NCBI RefSeq assembly: GCF_905397275.1
Contig: NZ_CAJPUY010000001.1
Coordinates: 1-64,000, forward strand
Direction of reading: 5' to 3'
Source of the DNA: Cupriavidus yeoncheonensis
GTDB taxonomy: Bacteria; Pseudomonadota; Gammaproteobacteria; Burkholderiales; Burkholderiaceae
Length of the DNA stretch: 64,000 nucleotides
Position 1 is the first letter of the stretch. Each line of letters begins with the position of its first letter. The notes beneath the pieces are model-generated. The model was not told where the DNA came from. It did not search any database and saw only the letters and a program-made list of their open reading frames with translations. Positions 8,371 through 16,779 of the stretch are shown here, piece by piece. Both the position numbers and the translations under genes were made by a program.

Positions 8371-8622
8371 ATGGCACGATACCTTCAATTTGTGGCCCGG
8401 GCCTGCTGCGTCGGTGCCATCATCGTGATCGTCGCCATGCTCTCCCGGCAAGTATATCTGCACAATGCCGCGGAAGCGGGCACAGTCGACGCTGATCAGG
8501 AGCCTGCGAGCAAGATATTGATTCACTGCGAGACGATGCATGACCGCCTCCACAACCGGTACAGTTCCGCGGACACTGCGGATGCTGACGAGCCGCCTCG
8601 CGTTCGTTGCAGGGAGTCTTGA
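8371..8622 (+). CDS. Putative small single-pass membrane protein
   Basis: This is an 83-residue frame from ATG 8371. The N-terminus has one hydrophobic helix (about residues 8-25, ARACCVGAIIVIVAMLS), followed by a polar, acidic tail with two Cys. It could be an anchored periplasmic peptide. No strong ribosome site or homolog is evident. It faces the histidine-kinase gene tail-to-tail. Confidence 0.3.
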   Translation: MARYLQFVARACCVGAIIVIVAMLSRQVYLHNAAEAGTVDADQEPASKILIHCETMHDRLHNRYSSADTADADEPPRVRCRES

Positions 8623-8729
8623 AGCCGGTGCTCCGGCATTCCACCACTGTCCTTCAACGCCAGGGACTCTGTAGACGAATCACCGCTTTCATCGAATCTC
8701 TTCCTCGCTGCGATGAAAGTCAGAACCTT

Positions 8730-9860
8730 TTATGCTCCCGACGCGCGCGGCAGTAAGACTGAGAAGGTTGTCTCCGCATCGTCGGACCGAATTTCGATCG
8801 TACCCTGGTGGGCCTTGGCGATTTCGCTCGCAATATACAGCCCTAATCCGAGGCTGCCGATTCGCTCTTCGTCTCTCTGCTGGTTCGCCCCTCGCGTCAG
8901 AGGGTCAAAGACGCGGGCCAGCATTTCCGCTCCGATTGCCACGCCGCGATTGCAGACATCGATGCGCACACGCGTAGCATCGCCGGTCAACGTCACGCGA
9001 ATGGGAGCGTCCTGTGACCCATATTTGATGGCATTGAGAACAAGATTGCCAAGCAATTGCTGCAGACGCGGACCATCCCAGTACCCCTGCGAGTCACCAC
9101 TCACGTTCCAATCAATTTGCCTGTCAGGATGAATGGCGCGCAACTCATCCACCTCGTCGGCAAGCACGTCCGCCAGATCGACATTCGCAGGTATTACGTT
9201 GATGCCCAAGCCAAGCTTGGTTCGGTTGAAGTCGGTCAGGTCATCCAGTAACGCCTGCATCCTGGCACCGCTGCGTATCAGGCGATCCGCGGCCTTCGAT
9301 ATCTGTTCGCCGGCATTGAGTATCGCCAGATGTGATGCGGTGACCTGAATCGCCTGCAGAGGGCTTCGCATGTCGTGCCCAAGCATTCCAAGCAGAAGAT
9401 TCCGATTCTGCTCGATCTGCGCATTGAAGGAACAGACCGAGCCTGCAACGGCGTGATCGATGGCTTCGTTGAAGCGAACAAGGTCGTTCAGATCCGGCAC
9501 GTCGGGCTGGCAATCATCCATCCATAGGCGAAGCACGCTAGCGCGCAGGGCGCGATATTCGGCGACGAGCTGGTTAAAGTTGAAGCCGGCTTTTGCTCGC
9601 AGAACGCCATGCTTCTGCGCAGCCACGTTTGCTGCCGGATCGACCGTGCCGGCGCCTCGTCCCATCGACTTTTCGCGTTGAGCTTCCCGAGATTGCGGGG
9701 CTTGCAGGTCCATCGCCACGTCCTGCAGTATTTCCTTTACATGCTCGCGCAGTTCCAACGATTCCAGATGTCCCGCTGCTGGCAGCAAAGTGACGGCGAA
9801 GGCCTCCCATTGCTTCGCAATCGGCTCCAAATCCCGCAGGATAAAGTCTGAAAGTCTCAT
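8730..9860 (-). CDS. Sensor histidine kinase with RsbRD-like N-terminus
   Basis: This 376-residue kinase starts at ATG 9860, chosen for its GGAGG twelve to eight bases upstream; a longer frame from 9980 lacks such a site. Residues 1 to about 150 form a helical RsbRD/globin-like sensor region without membrane segments. The H-box follows (MLGHDMRSPLQAIQ, phospho-acceptor His), then the N, G1 and G2 boxes of a HATPase domain (NLVLNAIKYG, LGLGLYIASEIA). It should be a soluble kinase sensing a cytoplasmic signal. It is the last of three leftward signalling genes, behind a receiver-adenylyl cyclase. One inferred role is phosphorylating that cyclase's receiver domain. A 226-bp gap separates it from the cyclase. 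Confidence 0.85.
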   Translation of the reverse strand: MRLSDFILRDLEPIAKQWEAFAVTLLPAAGHLESLELREHVKEILQDVAMDLQAPQSREAQREKSMGRGAGTVDPAANVAAQKHGVLRAKAGFNFNQLVAEYRALRASVLRLWMDDCQPDVPDLNDLVRFNEAIDHAVAGSVCSFNAQIEQNRNLLLGMLGHDMRSPLQAIQVTASHLAILNAGEQISKAADRLIRSGARMQALLDDLTDFNRTKLGLGINVIPANVDLADVLADEVDELRAIHPDRQIDWNVSGDSQGYWDGPRLQQLLGNLVLNAIKYGSQDAPIRVTLTGDATRVRIDVCNRGVAIGAEMLARVFDPLTRGANQQRDEERIGSLGLGLYIASEIAKAHQGTIEIRSDDAETTFSVLLPRASGA

Positions 9861-10086
9861 GCCCGAGCCTCCGAATCCGGAATACAGGGTCACTTGAGCG
9901 TAGTCCGCGAACCGTAGTCCAGCAAATCCAGTGAATTGAAGCACAGGTAGTCTACGCGTCCTTCGCACCCGAGCGGCCATTCGCGCGAGACACGGTCGAG
10001 TGTCCCACTGTGGTCAGGAACCGCCGGCGGCACTTCCCGCCCGATCTCGGCCACCCGGCCAACACCGCATCGCAGCCAGCATGCGA

Positions 10087-11274
10087 TTACCGGGAGGCGT
10101 CCGTGGTTCGTCCAGCCACAAGCCATGTACGCAGTTCGCCGATGCCCTTCGCGTTGATGGTTCCGCGCGCTTCCAGCAGGAATGGCTTGCCAAGCCGTTG
10201 CCGAGTGGCTTCCGTTATCTGAACGCGGCCGGCCACACCGTGGGATTCCATCCGGCTCGCAATATTGACCGTTTCGCCCCACAAGTCGTAGATGAACTTT
10301 CGTCGGCCGATCACACCGGCAATGACTGCGCCGCTGTGGATGCCAACCCGCAACTGCAAGTCGTAGCCGCTACGCTCGTTGAACCGGTTCAGTAATTCCA
10401 TCATGTCCAGGGCCATATGGGCGGCCCGGGCTGCGTGGTCGGCAGCAGGGAAGGGCAGACCAGCGGCGGCCATATATGCGTCGCCAATCGTCTTGATTTT
10501 CTCCAGCCCACGGTTGTCGGCGATATCGTCAAAGTCGGCGAAGATCTCATTGAGTATGGCCACCAGTCGTTCGGGGCTCAGGGCAGGCGAGAAGCGGGTG
10601 AACTGAACAAGGTCGGCAAACAGCACCGAGACTTCTTCGAACCTGTCGGCGATGATTTCCGGTGGGCCGCTGGCGATAAGGTCGGCTCGCAGCTTCAAGC
10701 GTTCGGCAATAGGAGACGGCAGTACATTGAGGAGCAGCCGTTCGGTGACCTGTTGCTCGCGAACAAGCTTCTCGTAGAGGTGCCTGAGTTCATCGCTCTG
10801 GCGAACGATGGTTTCCCTGCTGGCTTCCAGTTCACATACCTTGCGCTCGAGCGCTTTGCCGTACTGCAAGGACTCGCTGTGCAGCAGGCGCACTTCCAGC
10901 ATGTTCCGCACCCGCATCAGCACTTCGCCGAGATCGAACGGCTTGCTGACGAAGTCTTTCGCTCCGGCCCGCAGTGCGCGCAGTTTGTGATCGGGCTGGG
11001 CGGTGATGACGATCACGGGTAGGTAACTGTCCGGCTGGACGGACTTGAGGTGCTCCATGACCTCGAACCCGTCCATCCCTGGCATCTGGAGATCCAGCAA
11101 GATCAGGTCATAGTGGTTCCTGCCGTGAAGCCCGGAAACCATGCGCGGATCGGTGGTTGATTCGACGCTGGTATATCCGGCCGCGTTCAGCATCCGTTCG
11201 AGCAGCAGGACGTTGGCTTCCAGATCGTCAACGACCAGGATTCTTGCAGCCAGGATGTCCGATGGGTGGATCAT
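10087..11274 (-). CDS. Receiver domain-class III adenylyl cyclase
   Basis: This is a 395-residue response regulator with an enzymatic output. Residues 10-125 form a receiver domain (ILVVDDLEANV acidic pocket, LILLDLQMPGMDG with the phospho-acceptor Asp, then SKPF with the conserved Lys). A coiled-coil linker (about 130-200) leads to a class III cyclase domain. Metal-binding Asp residues appear in VLFADLVQFTRF and IGDAYM. The Lys of EKIKTIG and the Asp of FIYDLWGETVNIASR are the pair that selects ATP, so cAMP is the expected product. It starts 26 bp after the hybrid kinase stop, so the two are probably co-transcribed. Kinase-controlled cAMP synthesis is inferred from this layout. Confidence 0.9.
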   Translation of the reverse strand: MIHPSDILAARILVVDDLEANVLLLERMLNAAGYTSVESTTDPRMVSGLHGRNHYDLILLDLQMPGMDGFEVMEHLKSVQPDSYLPVIVITAQPDHKLRALRAGAKDFVSKPFDLGEVLMRVRNMLEVRLLHSESLQYGKALERKVCELEASRETIVRQSDELRHLYEKLVREQQVTERLLLNVLPSPIAERLKLRADLIASGPPEIIADRFEEVSVLFADLVQFTRFSPALSPERLVAILNEIFADFDDIADNRGLEKIKTIGDAYMAAAGLPFPAADHAARAAHMALDMMELLNRFNERSGYDLQLRVGIHSGAVIAGVIGRRKFIYDLWGETVNIASRMESHGVAGRVQITEATRQRLGKPFLLEARGTINAKGIGELRTWLVAGRTTDASR

Positions 11275-11300
11275 GGCAAGCCAGTTCGCGGGACTGGGTG

Positions 11301-12893
11301 CTAGCCCTGCGCAATGAATCCTCGCGGCCGTTCCAGTGCGGCGTTCAGTGCATCCATGAATTCATGGATCCTGATGGGCTTGGTCAGGTACCGGAAGAAA
11401 CCTGCCTTCATGCCTCGCTCGATGTCGCGTGGCATGGCATTGGCACTGAGCGCGATGACCGGAATATGCATGGTCATCGGGTCTTCGCGCAGGCGTCCCA
11501 GTGCTTCGATGCCATTGATGTCCGGCAGATGGATATCCATCACGATCGCATCGGGCAGGGAAGCGCGCGCGAGTTCGACGCCGAGAGTCCCGGTGGCCGC
11601 GGACAACAAATGGACGTCTGCACGCCGGGCGAGGAGTTGCTCCAGGAGTTTGAGGTTGGCGGGGTTGTCTTCCACGTACAGCAAGGTGTGCATCGTGGAC
11701 GAGGCTTCGATTGGCGACCGGACAGGTGCGGCGGCCTCCGCGCTGTCGCCAGCCATGGCGGGAGGCGCGGCAGCAGGCAGTTCGACCCGGAACGTGCTGC
11801 CGACGCCAGGCGTGCTTTCGGCGTCGATGGTTCCACCCATCAACTCGGCCAGCCGCTTGGCCACCACGAGGCCAATGCCGGTGCCTTCCACGGGGCCGGC
11901 CTCGTGCCCCAGCCGGTTGAACGGCTGGAATAGCTGGGCCAGCCGTTCCGGTGTCAACCCTGCACCGGTGTCGCGCACGCTGACGCATACGCGATGCTCC
12001 GTCGTCGTCACCTGCACATCGACTGAGCCCTGGTCCCGGTTGTACTTGATGGCATTGGAAAGCAGGTTGAGGAAGATCTGCTTCAGGCGGGTTCGGTCGG
12101 CACGGACGAAGCAGGGTGCTTCGCCCGCGGGGAAACACATGCGGACCGTGCGTTTCAGTGCCTGCTGCTCAAGCATTGCGTGGCACTCGCGCAGGGTGTC
12201 GATGACCGATACCGGTTCGGGCGACAGCGACGCGTGACCAGCTTCTATCCTGGCCAGGTCAAGAACTTCGTTGATGAGTTCCAGCAAATGCCAGCCCGCT
12301 TTCAGGATCTGGTCGATGCTGGCCTGCTGCGACGCAGTCGGAGGCGGAGACTCGGAGGCCATCAGTTGCGCAAAGCCGAGGATGGCGTTCAGCGGATTGC
12401 GCAACTCATGGCTCATGCTCGACAGGAACTCCGACTTCGCATGGTTGGCAATCTCGGCAGAGGCCTGGGCCTGCTTCAGCGCTTCGATGTCGGTGCTGGA
12501 GGCCAGCCACTTTACGATGTTGCCGTCAGCGTCCTTCAATGGCGACCCGCGTTCGAGGTGCCATCGGTAGGCGCCATCGGATGCCCGTTTCAGGCGATAT
12601 TCGATTTCGTACTCGCAGCCTCTCGCCACCGCGTCCGCCCAGTGGGCGATATTGCGCGCGAAGTCCTCGGGGTGGACGGCCGATTTCCAGGCGCCGGACC
12701 GGGTTTGCTCGAGACTGAGGCCGGTATAGCTCGTCCACCGTCGGTTGCAGTAATCGATGTGGCCATGCGAGTCGCCGGTCATGACCATATGAGGGATGCC
12801 GTCGGCGAGCAGCCTGAAGTGCGGCTCGCCCTGCCTGAAGTCGAGGGCGGAAGGATGATCCTTTCCCGATCCGTCATGAGGCGGCTTGCGCAT
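11301..12893 (-). CDS. PAS hybrid histidine kinase with C-terminal receiver
   Basis: This 530-residue cytoplasmic hybrid kinase has a PAS/PAC sensor domain at about 25-145 (GHIDYCNRRWTSYTGLS, then the PAC end WLASSTDIEALKQAQ). The dimerisation/H-box SSMSHELRNPLNAILGF is near residue 165. The HATPase domain (NLLSNAIKYN, DTGAGLTPE, GTGIGLVVAKRLAELMGG) runs to about 375. The C-terminal receiver at about 400-520 carries VEDNPANLK, IVMDIHLPDING with the acceptor Asp, and TKPIRIHEF. It is the first gene of the three-gene signalling set, just upstream of the receiver-cyclase, which is the obvious candidate partner. No transmembrane segment is present. Confidence 0.9.
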   Translation of the reverse strand: MRKPPHDGSGKDHPSALDFRQGEPHFRLLADGIPHMVMTGDSHGHIDYCNRRWTSYTGLSLEQTRSGAWKSAVHPEDFARNIAHWADAVARGCEYEIEYRLKRASDGAYRWHLERGSPLKDADGNIVKWLASSTDIEALKQAQASAEIANHAKSEFLSSMSHELRNPLNAILGFAQLMASESPPPTASQQASIDQILKAGWHLLELINEVLDLARIEAGHASLSPEPVSVIDTLRECHAMLEQQALKRTVRMCFPAGEAPCFVRADRTRLKQIFLNLLSNAIKYNRDQGSVDVQVTTTEHRVCVSVRDTGAGLTPERLAQLFQPFNRLGHEAGPVEGTGIGLVVAKRLAELMGGTIDAESTPGVGSTFRVELPAAAPPAMAGDSAEAAAPVRSPIEASSTMHTLLYVEDNPANLKLLEQLLARRADVHLLSAATGTLGVELARASLPDAIVMDIHLPDINGIEALGRLREDPMTMHIPVIALSANAMPRDIERGMKAGFFRYLTKPIRIHEFMDALNAALERPRGFIAQG

Positions 12894-13014
12894 GATCTGC
12901 CCCGCAGTCGGCGATCTGGCGTCGGTGTGCGAGAACCGATGTCAGGCCAGCCGAAATCGGCGTAAATGAGAAACCCGCAATCAGAATACGCGCAGCCGCC
13001 GCCGGTGCAAACCA

Positions 13015-13412
13015 TCACGCACGGGAAGGCCGCGCCTGGATCGGAAGTCTGTCTTGCACCACTCGAGGCGGATCAGCCGATGCTGGATGCCACATCAATG
13101 CCGCGCAGGCGTGGATTCGGTTCAACATGTCGCCGGCATGGCTCAGGAACTCCTGGCGTGCCCGCCCCGTCAGCGTGACGGGTTCCATCAGCATGACGCT
13201 CAGCGGGTTCTGCGGCACGTCGTTGAAGCGGAGCTCGTAGTGCAGATGCGGTCCGGTCGCCCAGCCGGTCTGGCCGACGTACGCGATCAGTTGTCCCTGC
13301 GTGATGCGCTGGCCGGGCTGGATGCCAGCGAAGCCCGACAGGTGCGCATAGTAAGTCGAGTAGCCGTCAGGATGCTTGAGGATGACGATATTGCCGTAGT
13401 GATGGAAGCCTT
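13015..13412 (-). pseudogene. M23-family peptidase, 3' fragment
   Basis: The minus strand encodes the C-terminal part of a LytM/M23 metallopeptidase: HYGNIVILKHPDGYSTYYAH, a turn with GQLIAYVGQTGWATGP, and the zinc-binding HLHYE. It then continues to a stop at 13015. There is no N-terminal half, start codon or signal peptide. At about 13405-13412 the sequence switches abruptly to a piece of an SDR gene on the opposite strand. This is therefore a fused end, created by a deletion or insertion. A complete member would cleave peptidoglycan peptides in the envelope. Confidence 0.7.
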
Positions 13413-13851
13413 CGACAGGGTCCTGCGCCTTAACCTGTCCAGCGTGATGGCCTGCGCGGTCAAGTTCCGGCCTATGCTCCGTGAGCGCCAGGGTTCGCTG
13501 ATTACGCTGAGTTCGATCGCTGGCTTCCGGTCCGTGCGGGGAAACCCGGCCTAAGCCGCATCCAAGTCAGGCGTGGTGGGCCTGACCCGCACGCTGGGGG
13601 AAGCCTGGGCGGCTGATGGTATCCGCGTCAACGGCATTGCCCCGGGGCTGGTGGATACCAAGCTCACCAAGGTGACCACGGCTTCGCCGGCGCGGCTTGA
13701 TGCAACGCTTTCGCGCGTGCCCCTCGGCCGCATGGGCTTGCCGCACGAGATAGCCGGGGTAGCCGGGGTAGCCGTTTTCCTGGCCTCACCCCTGGCCTCT
13801 TATATGGTTGGCGAGACCCTGCTCGTCGACGGCGGGTTGACGCTGGCCTGA
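13406..13851 (+). pseudogene. SDR oxidoreductase fragment with stop at the catalytic Tyr
   Basis: The plus strand encodes the C-terminal two thirds of a short-chain dehydrogenase/reductase: FDRVLRLNLSSVMACAV, then SLITLSSIAG. In place of YAASKSG the sequence reads TAA-AASKSG. The tail, from GLTRTLGEAWAADGIRVNG to the VDGGLTLA ending, is otherwise intact. The codon of the catalytic Tyr (YxxxK motif) has become TAA at 13552-13554. The Rossmann N-terminus (GxxxGxG) is absent because the gene is cut at the M23 junction. Both lesions make it non-functional. It ends 28 bp before the right att repeat, consistent with debris at an island boundary. Confidence 0.8.
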
Positions 13852-13878
13852 CCTCGGGCGCGCCAGGGATGCCCAGGA

Positions 13879-13910
13879 GGTCAGAGGTGCGAGTCCTCCA
13901 GGACGCGCCA
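13879..13910 (+). repeat. Attachment-site repeat, tRNA-Arg 3' end (right copy)
   Basis: This is a direct copy of 7099-7130 with two mismatches, one in the T-loop and one in the T-stem. No anticodon arm precedes it, so it is not a tRNA gene. It marks the right edge of the accessory region; the arsenic operon begins 140 bp further on. Confidence 0.7.
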
Positions 13911-14052
13911 GGAAATTGTCCGGACTGACGGCAAATTTGCCGGGGCCCGGCGGCCAGCCCGCGATGGGCTGAGGTCCCGGCCCTCCAGAATGCTTTCATA
14001 CGCTGCAACGGAAGTCGGTTGGTTGCGCGGTGCGCGCAGGCGACGTTCCTTG

Positions 14053-14814
14053 TTATTCGACTTCACCGCTATCGGTGTCGCCGATCTGGGCGTCGTTCTC
14101 GTGCATGGCTGCCGCCGCCAGCGCTGTGGCGTGTGCCGGCGCAGCGTCCTTGCGTTCGCTATAGCGGTCGGTCAGGTAGTCGCTGCGATCGCGCACCATC
14201 AGCGTGAACTTGTAGAGCTCTTCCATGACATCGACCACCCGGTCGTAGTACGAGGACGGCTTCATGCGCCCGTTGGCGTCAAACTCCTGATAGGCCTTGG
14301 CGACGGACGACTGGTTCGGGATCGTCACCATGCGCATCCAGCGCCCCAGCACGCGCAGCGCGTTGACGGCGTTGAATGACTGCGAGCCGCCGCTGACCTG
14401 CATCACGGCCAGCGTGCGGCCCTGTGTCGGGCGAATCCCGCCGATCTCCAGTGGCAGCCAGTCGATCTGGTTCTTGAAGACGGCCGTCAGCGTGCCGTGA
14501 CGTTCGGGGCTGCACCACACCTGGCCTTCCGACCACTCGGAGAGCTTGCGCAACTCGACCACCTTCGGGTGATCGGCGGGTGCGCTGTCCGCCATCGGCA
14601 GTTCGCGCGGATCGAATACGCGGGTCTCCGCCCCGAAATGCTGCAGAATCCCTTCGGCTTCCTGCACGAGCAGCCGGCTGTACGACGTCGCGCGCAGCGA
14701 ACCATAGAGCAGCAGGATGCGCGGTGGGTGGGTGCTGACGCATGCGGGTTCCAGCTTGCGCAGATCCGGCGTATCGAGCACCGCGGGGACGACGTTGGGC
14801 AGGTCCGTGGTCAT
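14053..14814 (-). CDS. arsH: ArsH, NADPH-dependent FMN reductase/organoarsenical oxidase
   Basis: This 253-residue flavoprotein starts at ATG 14814, which overlaps the arsC stop as ATGA, so the two are translationally coupled. The flavodoxin-like fold shows the ArsH signature: [17 protein letters not shown] for FMN phosphate binding near residue 30, [21 protein letters not shown], and [21 protein letters not shown]. ArsH proteins oxidise trivalent organoarsenicals (methylarsenite) to less toxic pentavalent forms using NADPH and FMN. It is the last gene of arsR-acr3-arsC-arsH. The C-terminal tail is Ala-rich and acidic. Family length is usual (about 230-260). Confidence 0.93.
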   Translation of the reverse strand: MTTDLPNVVPAVLDTPDLRKLEPACVSTHPPRILLLYGSLRATSYSRLLVQEAEGILQHFGAETRVFDPRELPMADSAPADHPKVVELRKLSEWSEGQVWCSPERHGTLTAVFKNQIDWLPLEIGGIRPTQGRTLAVMQVSGGSQSFNAVNALRVLGRWMRMVTIPNQSSVAKAYQEFDANGRMKPSSYYDRVVDVMEELYKFTLMVRDRSDYLTDRYSERKDAAPAHATALAAAAMHENDAQIGDTDSGEVE

Positions 14815-15233
14815 TTGACTCTCCGGCCTTGCGCGTCGATGACGACCTCGCCGTCCTCCTTGATGAACGCACCTTGCTGCGGCGCGGGCAGGATATCCAG
14901 GACGAGTTCCGACGGCCTGCACAACCGCACGCCAAGTTCGGTGACGACGAAGGGCCGGTTGATCAGGATCGGGTGGGCCAGCATGGCATCAAGCAACTGG
15001 TCATCGGTCAGCCCCGGATCGGCGAGCCCAAGCTCCGCGTAGGGCGTGCCCTTCTCGCGAATCGCTTCGCGCACCGCGAGTCCGGAAGCGAGGATCATCG
15101 CCTGCAACGTTTGCCGGTCGGGCGGCGTGTTCAGGTATTCGATGACGTTCGGTTCGATGCCCGCATTGCGGATCATGGCCAACGTATTGCGCGACGTGCC
15201 GCAGGCGGGGTTGTGATAGATGGTGACGGACAT
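14811..15233 (-). CDS. arsC: Glutaredoxin-coupled arsenate reductase ArsC
   Basis: This 140-residue cytoplasmic enzyme reduces arsenate to arsenite, which the adjacent ACR3 pump then exports. The N-terminus [17 protein letters not shown] carries the catalytic Cys11 and nearby Arg of the E. coli-type (glutathione/glutaredoxin) ArsC. The further block GTPYAELGL and the [17 protein letters not shown] region hold the other conserved Arg residues. Length matches the family (about 140). GAGG lies upstream of ATG 15233 at the end of an 8-bp tandem repeat. It overlaps arsH by four bases. Confidence 0.93.
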   Translation of the reverse strand: MSVTIYHNPACGTSRNTLAMIRNAGIEPNVIEYLNTPPDRQTLQAMILASGLAVREAIREKGTPYAELGLADPGLTDDQLLDAMLAHPILINRPFVVTELGVRLCRPSELVLDILPAPQQGAFIKEDGEVVIDAQGRRVK

Positions 15234-15240
15234 GGAGATT

Positions 15241-15272
15241 CCTCAGTGCCTCAGTGCCTCAGTGCTTCAGTG
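15241..15272 (-). repeat. Four 8-bp tandem repeats in the acr3-arsC junction
   Basis: On the coding strand the unit CACTGAGG occurs three times in a row, preceded by one CACTGAAG variant. The array overlaps the acr3 stop codon and its last unit ends just before the arsC ribosome site. Each GAGG is Shine-Dalgarno-like, so copy number might tune arsC translation. Confidence 0.75.
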
Positions 15273-16331
15273 TGATTCGTACCAGCGCTGCGAGCGATTG
15301 ACCACGCCCACAACGAACAGCATCACGGGCACTTCGATCAGCACGCCCACGACGGTGGCGAGCGCCGCGCCGGACTGAAATCCGAACAGGCTGATGGCAG
15401 TCGCCACGGCCAGCTCGAAGAAGTTGCTCGCGCCGATGAGCGCCGACGGGCCGGCCACACAGTGCGCGACGCCGAGCTTGCGGTTCAGCAGGTAGGCCAG
15501 GCCGGAGTTCGCCAGGACCTGGATCAGGATCGGCACGGCCAGCAACAGGATGATCAGGGGCTGGTCCACGATCGCATTGCCCTGAAAGCCGAACAGCAGC
15601 ACGAGCGTGGCGAGCAGTGCGGTGATCGAGTAGGGGCCAAGGGCGCCGACGACGCGCTTGTATGTCGCTTCGCCACGCGCGAGCAGCATCTTGCGGATGA
15701 CCTGTGCAATCAGTACGGGAACGACGATATAGAGCGCGACCGAGGTGATGAGCGTATCCCATGGCACGGTGATCGACGACAGGCCCAGCAGCAGTGCGAC
15801 GACAGGCGCAAAGGCCACGACCATGATGGCGTCGTTGAGCGCCACCTGCGACAGGGTGAAATACGGATCGCCCTTGCAGAGCTGGGACCAGACGAACACC
15901 ATCGCCGTGCAAGGCGCGGCAGCCAGCAGGATCAGGCCGGCGATGTAGCTGTCGAGCTGGTCTGCCGGCAACCAGCCCGAGAACAGGTGGCGCACGAAGA
16001 TCCAGCCCAGCAGCGCCATGGAGAACGGCTTGACGAGCCAGTTCACGAAGAGCGTCACGCCGATGCCGCGCCAGTGCCCGGCGACCTGACCCATCGCGCC
16101 AAAGTCGATCTTGATCAGCATCGGAATGATCATGATCCAGATCAGCACGCCGACCGGCAGGTTCACCTGCGCGACTTCGCTGGCGCCAATGGCCTGAAAC
16201 ACCGCCGGCAGCCATTGGCCGAGCAGGATGCCGGCGACGATGCAGAGTGCCACCCAGACGCTCAGGTAGCGCTCGAAGAAACCGATGGCGCTGGGTTGCG
16301 CTGCCCCGGCGACCCGTTGTGCCGTGCTCAT
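15267..16331 (-). CDS. acr3: ACR3-family arsenite efflux permease
   Basis: This 354-residue inner-membrane protein has about ten hydrophobic segments. The ACR3 hallmark is the conserved Cys in ILLAAAPCTAMVFVWSQL; the equivalent Cys is essential in known ACR3 pumps. Other typical blocks are VLIWIMIIPMLIKIDF near the start and ALIGASNFFELAVATAISLFG near the end. The start at ATG 16331 is chosen because it overlaps the arsR stop as ATGA; a frame extending to 16391 would run deep into arsR. It extrudes arsenite made by ArsC, driven by the proton gradient. It belongs to the ACR3/BASS family and not to the E. coli ArsB type. Confidence 0.93.
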   Translation of the reverse strand: MSTAQRVAGAAQPSAIGFFERYLSVWVALCIVAGILLGQWLPAVFQAIGASEVAQVNLPVGVLIWIMIIPMLIKIDFGAMGQVAGHWRGIGVTLFVNWLVKPFSMALLGWIFVRHLFSGWLPADQLDSYIAGLILLAAAPCTAMVFVWSQLCKGDPYFTLSQVALNDAIMVVAFAPVVALLLGLSSITVPWDTLITSVALYIVVPVLIAQVIRKMLLARGEATYKRVVGALGPYSITALLATLVLLFGFQGNAIVDQPLIILLLAVPILIQVLANSGLAYLLNRKLGVAHCVAGPSALIGASNFFELAVATAISLFGFQSGAALATVVGVLIEVPVMLFVVGVVNRSQRWYESH

Positions 16332-16663
16332 TCTCCGGACTCCGTGGCGACGGAACAGGCGGACACCGGTGAACACGGCGCACCGCCGCAACAGTTTTCG
16401 GTGAGGTAGCCCAGCAGCGCATTCATGGTCTCGAAGCGAGCCATATAGAGGATCGACCGGCCTTCCTGGCGGCTCCCAAGGAGTCCGGCGCGGTGCAATT
16501 CCTTGAGATGGAACGACAGCGACGACGCTGGCATCTCCATCAGCTCTGCAATACGGCCAGCCGGCAGGCCTTCGGGCCCGGCTTGCACCAGCAGACGGAA
16601 TACGGCCAGGCGAATGGCGTGGGCGAGCGCGGCAAGCGCTTCGAGGGCGTTATCGGTTTCCAT
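16328..16663 (-). CDS. arsR: ArsR-family arsenic-responsive repressor
   Basis: This 111-residue winged-helix repressor is the first gene of the ars operon. The HTH lies at about 35-60 (AGRIAELMEMPASSLSFHLKEL) followed by the beta-wing (LLGSRQEGRSILYMARF). The metalloid site seems not to be the classical ELCVC motif of the recognition helix. Instead a C-terminal Cys group (NCCGGAPCSPVSAC) is present, as in ArsR subtypes that bind As(III) with Cys near the C-terminus. Its start codon lies within the palindromic operator, so it should repress itself and the downstream genes until arsenite binds. Confidence 0.92.
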   Translation of the reverse strand: METDNALEALAALAHAIRLAVFRLLVQAGPEGLPAGRIAELMEMPASSLSFHLKELHRAGLLGSRQEGRSILYMARFETMNALLGYLTENCCGGAPCSPVSACSVATESGE

Positions 16664-16687
16664 GATTCGACTATATTCGAATCATGG
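16660..16687. promoter_or_regulatory. ArsR operator palindrome
   Basis: A near-perfect inverted repeat, CCATGATTCGA then a short AT-rich centre then TCGAATCATGG, covers the arsR start codon and the region between arsR and ligD. Its position and symmetry fit an ArsR dimer site. It might also influence the divergent ligD promoter, whose start is about 90 bp away. Confidence 0.75.
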
Positions 16688-16779
16688 AAACCGCGCAACC
16701 GGAGATCCGGCCATGATGTGCGCAGCGCGTGGAAAAACGCCGCCCGCGCCACCGCGATGCGCACGCCTATGCTGTTCAC

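Noticed and set aside
15259..16422. Second long minus-strand frame overlapping acr3
   Set aside because: It is the same strand in another frame; low-complexity Arg/Ala sequence without membrane segments, while the acr3 frame has all family features.
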